Assembly (NCBI RefSeq): GCF_023898315.1 | Contig: NC_064621.1 | Span: 533,965,383 to 534,029,382 of the forward strand | Source of the DNA: Schistocerca nitens | Taxonomy: Eukaryota > Arthropoda > Insecta > Orthoptera > Acrididae | Direction: 5' to 3' | DNA length: 64,000 nt | Made by a program: the position numbers and the translations under genes | Notes under the pieces: generated by a model | Database searches by the model: none | What the model saw: only the letters and a program-made list of their open reading frames with translations | What the model was told of the DNA's origin: nothing | Shown: piece by piece, positions 46,733-57,369 of the stretch | How the letters are laid out: each line of letters begins with the position of its first letter | Position numbering within the stretch: position 1 is the stretch's first letter

Positions 46733-48879
46733 GTAACTCTTTGAAACAATAACATTAGAAAACGGGCTTGTAACCCTAAACCGGAGTAGAGAATTTTGTG
46801 AAATGGAAACAAGAATTCTACAAACGGTGTTACCCATAAGAGCAAGTATGGTTCATTATGGTTCATACTCGTAACTTTATCTGACTGAACTGATATATTG
46901 AAGAACTGCCTTTTTTCCAACTGAATGATTTTTTTGCGAATGATCTTGAAAAGAGGGGAACTATAATGTAATTACTTGAGACTTTTCGTAAATATAGCTG
47001 AGAAGAGTTCTAGATACGGGAGCCAGAGTTTCTGGGAGAGCAAACTTTCACCTCGATTACCACGTAAACGTTGCGTACCGTGGTTCGGACACATTTTGAG
47101 AAACATTGTGCTGCAGATACTAATAAGCATTGTATCACTGTATTCTTCTTTTCAGAAACTGTCTGTAGTTAAAGGGAAGTTTTTATAATCATAATTACTT
47201 CACATAGCAGTAGATGACAAATGTAGAAGTCTTATTCATACAGCATACCTTTCGGCATATTCGTACAATCACTTGCTGAGAGGTCAATTTTTTATGTTGC
47301 CCCGTTTATGGCATGTCTGTGTTGTGTACATACACAGGATCTTCATACAGCATATCTTGCGGCATTTACGTACAGTCATTTGCTCAAAAACTATTTTTTT
47401 TTGCCCCGTTTATGACAAGTAAATGTTGCCCGCGTTTCGAAGGACGTTCAGTTTATACGTTTTATTTCCTCTACCGATATTTAGGCATAGTTCTCATATT
47501 TGTCGCTTCCTTGTGGATATGGAATGGCACTAGACTATCTAAGTGTCATAACTGATTCTCACTCTTCTCAACAAGATACATGAGCAGCATCTAGTAGAAA
47601 AAAACTACAAGTTCTGGTGTACCACGAAATAAAAAATTGTCACTTTATTTCTTACGTTTATAAGACGTTAATTCAAGTGAATGATTGTTATTTCTGAGGA
47701 TAAAGCATATTTATGAGAACTGTGAAGAAGGAGAGAAACACAGTAGAAGCAGTGATGGCATTTGAGTTATTAAAGCTAGCGTGAAGTGCAGTGACAGTAA
47801 ACAGAACAGACTGAAAGAGGTGACGCCCTCTTCTACCGGGGAGTTTCTCTGGTAAGACTGTGCATTCAGTGACAACGGAAATTTGTCTGCTAAGATTGTA
47901 CACTTAGTGACAATGAAAGAACTATTTTCACCATTCAGCCTTCTGAGATTTATTCCTAAGATTGAATTTAAGTTGTAAGTCAGTCAGGAGTGACAGATTA
48001 GAGTCTAAAGCTGCATGGTGACTCAGCTCAAGGTGGACGGGTGAGGGGCAATATGGTTTTAGACATTGCAGAGTGATGAACGAAGAAACTACCACTATAG
48101 TGCTGAATATTGGAAAAAATGTAACCAGTTAATTAGATTAGGTATAATTAGATTTTTGCTAAGGAAACATTATGCAAGTGTGAGAACTATGAGCTAAGGC
48201 GGGAAAAATAAGAGAGACAAAATCGACAGGGCAATATTAAATTGCGAAGTACCTGTTACCGAAGTACGCTGTATAATCAAAATAGAAAAATGAAAATGAT
48301 GTTTTCAAAGTAAAATAAAAGTGTAGAAGGAAGGGTAAGCGAATTAAATTAAGAAAGCTACAGTAGTTCGTGGGTGTGAGAAGGAAGATTAATTTCCGTT
48401 TGGTTGGTTTCGGGACTTGAGAAGTAAGGCAAGAATCGACATCCTTGCACCTGCCCGTCGTTATAAGTTGTTTATTTTTATAATTTTTTTTAACACACTG
48501 CCACTCTCACTGAAAACAGCGGTGATCACAGGCAACAGAGATAGGCTCTACTCCTTCGGCCAAATTACGTGTCTATACAGCGAAAGACTCGTCCCTGTCA
48601 TACTCTGTCACAGATATGAAACCAATGAGCGCGTGTAGTTACTCCGAGCGAACGAGAGAGTAGATTCTTGTAGTATCGAGTTAGGTTTCTAGTCCCACAG
48701 AACGTGTTCCTCTGTGGCCACAATCTCATTCAGAATCCATCGCCAGAACACTCTGAATTCTTTTCGAAGAAAAACTTGTACAATGGTTCCCGGACACGAA
48801 CTGAAACTTGCTGCGAATTGCTGACAGCTACCGCACTATTTCCGTAGCTCTTCACGTAGGTTTCATCAGACGAAGACCA
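46733..48879. other. No gene seen; one diverged duplication
   Basis: A fragment near 47,025-47,105 (plus) with KRCVPWFGHILRN could be from a LINE ORF. A diverged tandem duplication lies at 47,235-47,435. Nothing else was recognised. Confidence 0.4.
47235..47435 (+). repeat. Diverged tandem duplication, about 107-bp period
   Basis: TTCATACAGCATA(C/T)CTT, CGGCAT and TGCCCCGTTTATG(G/A)CA occur twice in the same order, about 107 bp apart. Confidence 0.75.
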
Positions 48880-49430
48880 GTCGTTTCTCGCGGCGCGCAT
48901 CCCGAATACGAGCCGTTAGAGAGAACACTTGCACTGTCTGCCTGTTGCACCTGTGTTCACCACTGTCGTCCCACCGCGGCAGCACAAGCGTCACCTGCAG
49001 TCGCACACAAGCGGCAAGCGGCCGACACACAGACGCAGCTGAGCCGCGAGGCACTCACACTGTCCGCGAAGAATCCGAGGGCCGTGGAATGTGGAGTCCG
49101 CGAGGCTTGCAGCGGATCTGGCGAGGGCGGGCCGGCGCGCCGCGACCACCACGGCTCGCAGGGGGCGGCGCCGCCCCACCACCCCGCCCCCGGGGCACCG
49201 CCGCCCCCCACCCCCCGCCGGCGAGGCGACCAGAAATAGAGCAGTCGCCGCCCGGCCCAGTCAAATCGAGCGCTCGCCCAGCGCGCACGGTCGCGATCAT
49301 GTTTCCAGACGCTGCCTCCGCCGCTTCCACCGCCCCCGCACACATCCAGAGACTGCTACGAGAGCGCCGTATGCTGTCAGGTCCCTTGCCACTTCGGTCG
49401 TTAACTCTCGGCCCCGCCCAATGTCGTTCC
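48880..49430. promoter_or_regulatory. CpG-rich island, possible promoter
   Basis: Sharply GC- and CpG-rich in an AT-rich region, densest at 49,060-49,260. Both strands have long open frames because of composition. On the minus strand, ACAGT|GTGAGT (donor-like) lies near 49,050 and CTGCAG|GTGACG further down, so a minus-strand first exon is possible, 27 kb upstream of the troponin T start exon. No TATA box or initiator was picked out. Which gene, if any, it serves is not known from the sequence. Confidence 0.45.
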
Positions 49431-49568
49431 TAACCGTAAAGCCGACGTCCCTGCGTTACGCAGTTGCAAACGGGCATCAGATTTGTTGTCGCACTAAAAT
49501 GCTCGAGATTACTATATGCGCTCACTGATTTGACCGGTATTGAGCGGTTTCCAGTCACTACCAACGTT

Positions 49569-51057
49569 GAAACTTCCTGGCAGATTAAAACTGTGTGCCG
49601 GACCGAGACTCGAACTCGGGACCTTTGCCTTTCGCGGGCAAGTTCTCTACCAAATGAGCTACCCAAGCACGAGTGACGCCCCGTCCTCACAGCTTTACTT
49701 CCGCCAGTACCTCGCCTCCTACCTCCCAGTTGGTAGAGCACTTGCCCGCGAAAGGCAAAGGTCCCGAGTTCGAGTCTCGGTCCGGCACACAGTTTGAATC
49801 TGCCAGGAAGTTTCATATCAGCGCACACTCCGCTGCAGAGTGAAAATCTCATTCTGGAAACATCCACCAGGCTATGGCTAAGCAATGTCTCCGCAATATC
49901 CTTTCTTTCAGGAGTGCTAGTTCTCCATGGTTCGCAGGAGAGCTATAAAGTTTGGGAGTTAGGAGACGAAGTACTGGCGGAAGTAAAGCTGTGAGTACGG
50001 GGCGTCAGTCGTGCTTGCGTAGCTCAGCTGGTAGAGCACTTGCCCGCTAAAGGCAAAGGTCCCGAGTTCGAGTCTCGGTCCGGCACACAGTTTTAATGTG
50101 CCAGGAAGTTTCATATCAGCGCACACTCCGCTGCAGAGTGAAAATCTCATTCTGGAAACATCCCCCAGGCTGTGGCTAAGCCATGTCTGCGCAGTATCCT
50201 TTCTTTCAGGAGTGCTAGTTCTGCATGGTTCGCAGTAGAGCTTCTGTAAAGTTTGGGAGGTAGGAGACGAAGTACTGGCGGAAGTAAAGCTGTGAGTACG
50301 GGGCGTCAGTCGTGCTTGGGTAGCTCAGCTGGTAGAGCACTTGCCCGCGAAAGGCAAAGGTCCCGAGTTCGAGTCTCGGTCCGGCACACAGTTTTAATCT
50401 GCCAGGAAGTTTCATATTAGCGCACACTCCGCTGCAGAGTGAAAAATCTCATTCTGGAAACATCCTCCAGGCTGTGGCTAAGCCATGTCTCCGCAATATC
50501 CTTTCCTTCAGGAGTGCTAGTTCTGCATGGTTCGCAGGAGAGCTTCTGTAAAGTTTGGGAGGTAGGAGACGAGGTACTGGCGGAAGTAAAGCTGTGAGTA
50601 CGGGGCGTCAGTCGTGCTTGGGTAGCTCAGCTGGTAGAGCACTTGCCCGCGAAAGGCAAAGGTCCCGAGTACGAGTCTCGGTCCGGCACACAGTTTTAAT
50701 CTGCCAGGAAGTTTCATATTAGCGCACACTCCGCTACAGAGTGAAAATCTCATTCTGGAAACATCCCCTAGGCTGTGGCTAAGCCATGTCTCCGCAATAT
50801 CCTTTCTTTCAGGAGTGCTAGTTCTGCATGGTTCGCAGGAGAGCTTCTGTAAAGTTTGGGAGGTAGGAGACGAGGTACTGGCGGAAGTAAAGCTGTGAGT
50901 ACGGGGCGTCAGTCGTGCTTGGGTAGCTCAGCTGGTAGAGCACTTGCCCGCGAAAGGCAAAGGTCCCGAGTACGAGTCTCGGTCCGGCACACAGTTTTAA
51001 TCTGCCAGGAAGTTTCATATCAGTGCACACTCCGTTGCAGAGTGAAAATATCATTCT
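49569..51057 (+). repeat. Tandem array of tRNA-module units with an inverted leading module
   Basis: The array begins with an inverted tRNA-like module (49,590-49,675), then holds direct modules near 49,730-49,790 (A box truncated), 50,018-50,088, 50,321-50,391, 50,622-50,693 and 50,923-50,993, about 300 bp apart. Each has TAGCTCAGCTGGTAGAGC and GAGT(T/A)CGAGTCTCGG. Between them lies a unique stretch with GCTGTGGCTAAGCCATGTC. The last two modules share TACGA in place of TTCGA in the B box. The whole array is flanked by a perfect 12-bp duplication, ACTACCAACGTT, at 49,557-49,568 and 51,058-51,069. Confidence 0.92.
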
Positions 51058-51069
51058 ACTACCAACGTT

Positions 51070-51469
51070 ATTTGGCAACGCGTTTAATGCGCCAGAAATA
51101 CCTATAAACAGAGTTTTCGGGAATTCCCGTTACAAACATCTAGGACTTGTAGGAGGAGGGCGGGGGGGGGGGGGGGTGTTAGTACGTAACCCATGTCCGG
51201 AAGTGTATCGTTTCCGTGCTACAGCCGTTTGTAAACATGTTTGCTAGGAAGGCATGCAACTGCATAGTCGATAGTCATGATAGGGGTTGGTTACGTCCGA
51301 CCGGCTAATCTCATTTGACTTCTGTCTTACCTTTGTCACCTTGTTCGGGCCTCATTCACGTGTCTGTGAGCACTGGCAATGCCAAACGAAAGTCTGTTAC
51401 ACTGAAACAGTCCAAAAGGAGTATTGACAACTAAGCAGCATTGGGAATCATCAGCCAATGCAAGCTGGA
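51070..51469. other. No gene seen; G-run at about 51,163-51,178
   Basis: Nothing recognisable apart from a poly-G tract. Confidence 0.45.
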
Positions 51470-51700
51470 GGCACATCTCACCTCGCAGTCGCTGTAGCTC
51501 CAGTCGATGTTCGTCTCTCAGTGTGAAGGTACATTTCTGGCTTTGAAGAATTTCAGTGTCACTGACGGGGGAAGGCCCATATGTGCCCCAAAAGCTTTGA
51601 GACCCAAGAAGGGTTTTGTCGCACTTGAGCTAAACTTGGAAAAGAGGTCCTTCAGGTAAGGGATGGTGGCTAGCGATTTGATGTGGGGACAGAGTCATGG
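51470..51700 (-). pseudogene. Gypsy (Ty3) pol: segment leading into the RT
   Basis: The minus strand, read in two frames, gives DLFSKFSSS, then LKAFGAHMGLPPSVTLKFFK and ARNVP, the conserved stretch before the RT core in gypsy pol (AHI-L-, PKFFKARPVP). It follows the protease on the same strand. The RT core itself is missing: the copy stops at about 51,470. Confidence 0.6.
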
Positions 51701-51819
51701 ATTTCTAAGCCAATAGCATTGAACAGACGCAAGCCTCAGAGAATGATTGCTTCAGGAGCATTGCCAACCAAAATCCTGGCTGTGCATTCATTTGAACGAT
51801 ACTGAACTACGACTGAAAA

Positions 51820-52092
51820 TTAGCTGTTGATTCTAATGATATAATTGTGCTGTGGAGTGTCAATATGATCACCGATGCACCGATGTATCATAGTGATGGA
51901 GGACCCTGTGTCTATCTGTATCACAATGGGCACATTGTTGATGGCTAGCATGAGCGATAGAGATTCCTCTGAGTGAGGGAGCACAAACTGGATGTAGGAT
52001 ATGTCCGGCAACAGGTCTGCCCTGTCGTTCACCCTGTGTCTGACGGGTCCATAAGTGTTTAGTTGTCTTTCTTTTTGAATATTGCTGGGCAC
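51820..52092 (-). pseudogene. Gypsy aspartic protease
   Basis: The minus-strand frame contains NNVPIVIQIDTGSSITMIHR, with the retropepsin active site DTGSS. The frame is open for 90 codons. It lies downstream (on the minus strand) of the gag fragments at 52,253-52,962, as in Ty3/gypsy. Confidence 0.8.
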
Positions 52093-52252
52093 ATTTCAGC
52101 CCTATATCCGGATTTCCCACGAGAGTTGCACTTAGCACACCAGTAGTGTCACTGGTGTCTCAGGTGACTAATGAAACACAGGGTTCTGGAAGGTAGCTGT
52201 TGAGGCCGAAGTCAGGCTACCGAGTATTTGTCTGCATTGTGTGAAACCGACT

Positions 52253-52962
52253 TCATGGAGAGTGCAGCTGGGGCTGAGGGCAGCGTGTTGGTCGGGCGCT
52301 AAACACTTGTGATGGGTCCTGCAGGTTTGCTGATGATCTGAGACACTGTTCAAAAGCTTTTCTATTTGGGAGACATGTTTCTAAGGAAGGGTCCTCCAAT
52401 TTAAGGAGGTACACAAATAGTTCATCATCAGGGCATCCACAAGAATCATATCCCAGGCCAAGGAAGCCACATATGATTACTTTGAGGATTGCTAGACTTG
52501 AAATGGCAGTCACGACACAAACCCTGGAAGTGTGCCATCCATTCGTGTTAAGATGCTCCGCTAAGTTTATGGCAGCTGAAAAACTTGTGGTTTCTGCTGC
52601 CATATGTATATGTACCTGTGATCCAAAGTATTCTAGCAAACTCGACTTCAACCTCTCATAGGGCATACTGTAGAGTTCCACTTCCGGGTGGCAAATGTCT
52701 GAGCTCACGTGTGCCAGAAAGAAGGCATTGCTATCAAACGTGATGCCAAAACGTGCTGTTCCACGCATGCAGTGTAGTTCACCCATGGCTCGGCCTTCTT
52801 GTCGAGCTGCTGGAATGGCGACAGCGCCGTGTGGAAGCCCTCGACCATGTAGTCAATCTGAAAGAGGCGATTGGAGAGCTCCAGAGGTGACGTGGATGTT
52901 GTCGCCAGCCAATCGATCAGGAATTCGTTGGTGTACTGCATTTGCTGGAGCAATAATAACAT
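52253..52962 (-). pseudogene. Gypsy gag (second copy)
   Basis: Two overlapping minus-strand frames: QQMQYTNEFLIDWLATTSTS (52,880-52,940) and, after a frameshift, FGITFDSNAFFLAHVSSDIC and MPYERLKSSLLEYFGS, the usual YD-LKxxLI-x-F block of gag in such elements. The equivalent of the first part occurs again near 56,000-56,090 in the other copy (KQMHNTHELLIEWLTAITTL). There is no intact gag. Confidence 0.75.
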
Positions 52963-53036
52963 TTAGGCAGAGACATATACTGGTTCCGTCATGCTGGAGA
53001 CAATGTGACACTAAATGTATTTGAAAGTGGAAGAAA

Positions 53037-53238
53037 AAAATGGTTCAAATGGCTCTGAGCACTATGGGACTTAACTTCTGAGGTCATCAGTCCCCTATAA
53101 CTTAGAACTACTTAAACCTAACTAACCTAAGGACATCACACACATCCATGCCCGAGGCAGGATTCGAACCTGCGACTGTAGCGGTCGCGTGGTTCCAGAC
53201 TGTAGCGCCTAAAACCGCTCGGTCACAACGGCTGGCGC
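53037..53238 (-). repeat. SINE type A (minus)
   Basis: Tail AAAATGGTTCAAATGGCTC at the left; head with GGATTCGAACCTGCGAC (inverted B box) near 53,160-53,177 and GCCGTTGTGACCGAG-type end at the right. It interrupts the gypsy leader. A target duplication was not evident. Confidence 0.85.
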
Positions 53239-53389
53239 CGTTTCTTTCAATAAAATATTTTTGCATACAATGAAGAGAGACCCATGCCGGCGAAAGTGGA
53301 TGAGCACATTCCAAAATAATGTCTACCTGGCTCGGACAACACAATTGCGACACTGCCTCATAAAAAATTAATCCATTGACTCTTGAAGT

Positions 53390-54359
53390 CCACCAAAGAC
53401 GGTGCAGAAAAAATACCTGGGTATAAAATGATTATGATGTTTATTGTAACAAACATAAATACTTTTCAACTACGGAAGTTAATTTGGAACAAAATATTAG
53501 AAAACAGGTCACTATTTAGATCTTAAAAGAACAACAATAACATCTGAAGGCTGGAGACCTGAAAAAAATAAGTAAATAGTAAGTTCCAAAATCCAATGTC
53601 CATACACTAAGCATATCACAATCAAAGTTCCGAAGGGACATACAGATGTTTAAGTAAGGTGACTGCCAATCAAAAATGAAGACAAATAACGCGAAGTCTG
53701 CGGCCACGGTTCTAGGCGCTTCAGTCTGGAACCGCGCTGCTGCTGCAGTCACAGGTTCGAATCCTACCTCGGGCATGGATGTGTGTGATGTCTTTAGGTT
53801 AGTTAGGTTTAAGTAGTTCCAAGTCTAGGGGACTGATGACCTCAGATGTTAAGTCCCATAGTGCTTAGAACCATTTGAACCATTAATACGAAGTCTGACT
53901 GCTAGTCATGGTGTCAGAGGTCATGTCTCTTCAATATAGAGGCACAGATGGTGTAGGTTCATAGCTGGCAGCCCCTGGAAGCGAAGATGGACTTTGACGG
54001 CGTTGTCATTGAAGCGATGGCTCCAGCGTGAAATCCTGATTGTGGGGATGTTTTTGCAATCAGTGCCTACTCCAAAGGAGCTCACTCAGAGTGAACTTGA
54101 GTGTAGCCTAGGTTCCTGCCTAGAAACTGCCCAGGTGCCAGGTTACTGCAGGTACTACTTTTGGTCACATGCCCCATGGAGAAGGAAAGGTCTGTGGGGC
54201 TAGTGACCTCAGGCGGTGCTTCAGTTCCTGACTGTTGGCAGGGTAGAGTGTGGACATCCCTTGACTGTCATCTGAAGAGCTGTCCTCTGCATGGTCTGTG
54301 TCCACATAACCTGTCTGTGTTGTTGCTTACTGACTGAATAGGTACAAGACCTCGACACA
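53390..54359 (-). repeat. Gypsy LTR, shared between two copies (contains a SINE)
   Basis: Homologous over about 700 bp to 56,290-57,029, in the same orientation. On the minus strand both begin TG(T/C)GTCGA. Shared blocks (plus strand) include AGAACAACA, ATCTGAAGGCTG, GAAATCCTGATTGTGGGGATG-like and CTCACTCAGAGTGAACT. A polypurine tract borders its start. The lower boundary is approximate because homology runs on into the leader. Confidence 0.8.
53701..53888 (+). repeat. SINE type A (plus) inside the shared LTR
   Basis: Head GCGGCCACGGTTCTAGGCG (5' shortened), B box GGTTCGAATCC near 53,754-53,764, tail GTTAGTTAGGTTTAAG to CATTTGAACC. CGAAGTCTG at 53,692-53,700 and 53,889-53,897. Confidence 0.9.
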
Positions 54360-54361
54360 GC

Positions 54362-54392
54362 ATTCCTCTTCCCCCCCCCCCCCCCCAAAGAG
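54362..54392 (-). other. Polypurine tract of the gypsy element
   Basis: On the minus strand, a G-run followed by AAGAGGAATGC directly precedes the LTR start TGTGTCGAGG. Its place and strand fit the primer site for plus-strand DNA synthesis. The pure G-run (plus: C-run) is probably expanded. Confidence 0.65.
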
Positions 54393-54495
54393 GAGGAGAG
54401 GTGCTAGCATATCTCAATGTCTCTGGAAGGGATAGGGCCCTGCCAGTGGCTGGAGTGGGCTGGGGGGGGGGGGGGGGGGCTCAGGTGCACCTCCA
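54393..54495. other. C/G-rich tracts in the gypsy 3' region
   Basis: A G-run at 54,462-54,478 between integrase and the polypurine tract. Confidence 0.6.
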
Positions 54496-55320
54496 TCAGC
54501 ATTGGCATTTGTGATGCATGTGGAGCAGCTGGGGGACCTCGAGGGAGCCAGTCATAGGCCAGAGCTGAAACAGACAAGTGGTGTCTGGCGTGTTCATTGA
54601 GGAGGGCTTTGCCTCTGGAATAAAAGATGTTGGTAGATTACTGGACACAGGAAGAAGAATACGGCAAAGCTGCAATTGGTTAATGTGCCTACAGCACTCT
54701 GTGCCTTCTTGAAGTATCACCTCAGCCAAAGACCTGGTCAGAATATTGGAAACAACCACAGGAAACCAATGCCTGCAGCCTTTGGTGAAGACATTTGCCC
54801 ACAGGCTATGTTTGGGAGGGAAATAGTTGTGTTGCACAGCCAAGAGGAAGCGCGTGTGATGCCAGGCTGGATGATAGGTAATTGCCACTGATGGGGTCAA
54901 TTGTAGAGTTTTTCTGCTGGGATTGACCTGTCCTGAGGAGTGGAGCGACAAGAAACCAGGAAGAGCATGAGGACCTCACCCAAATGTTGGTGGCACTGGA
55001 GCTTGGACAGCTGGGAATTAAAGGTACTGACTAAGTGTTCAGCTAGACCATTAGAAGAAGGGCAGGATTGTGCAATATGTATCAATGGTATGCCATTTGC
55101 TTTGCAGAAAGTGGAAAACTCTGCAGAAACAATTGATGGCCATTATCTATGGCAGTGGATTCTGGGAGCCCTTCAACTGCATACATACAGGACAGAATTT
55201 AAGTGGTCTGACCTGCAGACATGGCAGCCATGCCTGAGGCATAGGGGAAGCTACAGCCAGCATCTATGGCGATTAACCAGGTGTCCCCCAGGAAGGAACC
55301 CACCAAACCAGGTGTAACAG
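54496..55320 (-). pseudogene. Gypsy integrase, C-terminal part
   Basis: On the minus strand, from high to low: CPSSNGLAEHLVSTFNSQLS (55,010-55,070), with the P-x-SNG-AE motif that carries the catalytic Glu; VLMLFLVSCRSTPQDRS (54,925-54,975); then VFTKGCRHWFPVVVSN and ECCRHINQLQL (54,700-54,790), the C-terminal GPKW-like domain. A further shift separates the pieces. The N-terminal half and the rest of pol are missing: a large internal deletion joins gag to integrase. Confidence 0.82.
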
Positions 55321-55399
55321 GGACCAGATAATGTCTGGCCAAGGAAAAAACGACGATCCTTCATTATGGCTATCGACCTGAGAGAGTCTTCAAAAACGA

Positions 55400-56290
55400 T
55401 TGCTTACATTAAAGATTACTAGACTGGAAATGACAGTTGTGAGGTAAACACTGGAGGCATTCACAGTCAAGTTTATGGCAGCTGAAAAACTTGTTGTGGG
55501 CTGCCACCATATGTACCTTGGAGTAAAATATTCTTAAAAAACTCGATATCAACATGTCATAGGGCAGATCTTGTGCTTCCACTTTCAAATTTAGTTGTTC
55601 TAGAAGGTGTTTAATGTTCAAATGGCTCTGAGCACTATGGGACTTAACATCTGAGGTCATCAGTCATGTATAATTTACAACTACTTAAATCTAACTAAAC
55701 CAAGGACATCACACTCATCCATGCCCGAGGCAGGTTTCGAACCTGCGACTATAGAGTTCGCGCGGTTCCAGACTGAAGTGCCTAGAACCGCTCGGCCACA
55801 CCGGCCGGTGGTGTTTAATGTGTGGGCCCATGTATGCCAGGAAAACTAGTGGGCATCTTCTGTGTGCTATGGTCTAAGAAGTGTTGTTCCATGCATGGGA
55901 CATAGTTTGCCCATGGCTCAACCTTCATGACAAGCTGCTGAAGCGGCAAGGGCGCCGTCCAGAAGCCCTTTATCTTGGAGTCGATCCAGGAGAGACAGTT
56001 GGAGAGCTCTGCAGGCAATGTGGTGATGGCCGTCAGCCACTCGATCAGGAGTTCATGTGTGTTGTGCATCTGCTTGAGCAGTAACAACACCTGGGCAGAG
56101 ACATCCCCGGTTCTGTCATGCATGACAGTAAGTGTACTTGAAAGTGGAAGAACGCACATCAAAACATTGTCTACAAGGGTCGGAACACACAGGTCAGATA
56201 GCGACTTAAAGAAAAAAAATGCCTTGTGGACAACTGATGTGTCTGCCGAAGGCGACGCAGGAAAAATACCCTGCTTTGAGATGAATATGA
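55400..56290 (-). pseudogene. Gypsy gag and leader (first copy)
   Basis: Minus-strand frames: KQMHNTHELLIEWLTAITTL, WIDSKIKGFWTAPLPLQQL and AWANYVPCMEQHF-like blocks (55,880-56,080), then after a SINE YDMLISSF-LRI and VHMVAAHNKFFSCHKLD (55,440-55,560). These parallel 52,253-52,962 block by block. Broken by the SINE, stops and frameshifts. Confidence 0.75.
55618..55809 (-). repeat. SINE type A (minus) inside gag
   Basis: Tail TTCAAATGGCTCTGAGCAC at the left; inverted B box near 55,735-55,752; head end CCGGCCGG at the right. A perfect 12-bp duplication, GGTGTTTAATGT, flanks it (55,606-55,617 and 55,810-55,821). Confidence 0.92.
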
Positions 56291-57029
56291 AGTTCATTGT
56301 AGATCACATGACTGGTCTTCTCTGATGGGACTTAATATGGAAGACATTAATTGAAAATAAGTCACTTCTTGAACATTAAGAGAACAACAGTACTATCTGA
56401 AGGCTGAAGACCAGAAAATGTCACAGTAATTTGAAAGTTCCAAACTCCAATGACCATAGACTAAGTGTACCACAGTCACACTCTGGAAGGGATGTGCGAA
56501 AGTTAAGGTCCTGAGAATAAAAGTCCAGTGTATTGCTGCTGAAAACACAGACAAATATCAAAAAGTCCAATTGCCTTTCATGCCATCCGAGGCCACATCT
56601 CTTTACTGTAGAGGCAAAAATCGTGCAGGTCAGTAGCTGGCACCTTCTGGCGATGAGTCTCGAATGGACACAGCGTAGTCATAGCAGCAGCTCCAGAGTG
56701 AGATCCTGATTGTGGGAATGCTTTTGCAGTTGACACCTTGCCCAGGAAGCTCACTCAGAGTGAACTCTTTGAGTGTAGCCTGGGCGCTGGCATAAATACT
56801 GCTCGGGTGTCAGGATACGACAGGTACTACTTTCAGTAACATGACCTTTGGAGGAGAAAAGGTCCTTTGGCCAGAGACTTCTGGTGGCCTTGAATTGCCG
56901 CCTAGCGGACATGCAGACTGCAGCCATCGCTTGTCTGTCATGTGAAGAGCTGTCCCCTGTGAGGTCTTTGCCCCTATAACCCCTATGTGCGCTTGGTTGT
57001 TGGCTGAGTAGGCATGAGGCATCGACGCA
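56290..57029 (-). repeat. Gypsy 5' LTR (first copy)
   Basis: Starts TGCGTCGATGCCTC on the minus strand at 57,029 and is homologous to the shared LTR, without the SINE. Lower boundary approximate. It is followed on the minus strand by the gag leader. Confidence 0.75.
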
Positions 57030-57294
57030 GCAGTTAGCGCCTGGTTCAGAGATTGGCAGCTGACTGAACATCAATAAACGTATGAAGTATGCATAAATAT
57101 ATGGAAAAATCCAATACCATTTACTTACATGATCAGCAGTCACTCAGAACCTACAGAGAGCTGGAAGATTCAGTCTGGAGATATAAGGTAGAATAAGCAC
57201 ATACACCGAGTGAAAAGTAAGGATGTTTAATTAAACGTAATATATTAAATTACATTCTTTATGTTAAAAATGAAACAAAAACAGATTAGTTGCA
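57030..57294. other. Intervening DNA, no feature seen
   Basis: AT-rich, nothing recognised. Confidence 0.4.
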
Positions 57295-57369
57295 AAGTGT
57301 AAAACTTTGCTTCCGCCGTTTCTTCCCCAACATTTGCGGCTTTAATGAAACAAATTGGTTACACATGTA

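Noticed and set aside
48945-49528. Long overlapping open frames on both strands (up to 162 codons) in the CpG island
   Set aside because: High GC content removes stop codons by chance; the translations are Arg/Pro/Ala-rich, unlike any domain, and open in several frames at once.
50018-50993. Genuine tRNA genes
   Set aside because: The A and B boxes are good but the modules sit inside a mobile repeat, the cloverleaf does not fold with a normal anticodon loop (no U33), and the copies share flanks.
49430-51107. Repeated minus-strand frames with GRLKLCAGPRLELGTFAF and CSGVCADMKLPG
   Set aside because: They are translations of the tRNA-module repeat, identical in each unit only because the repeat is.
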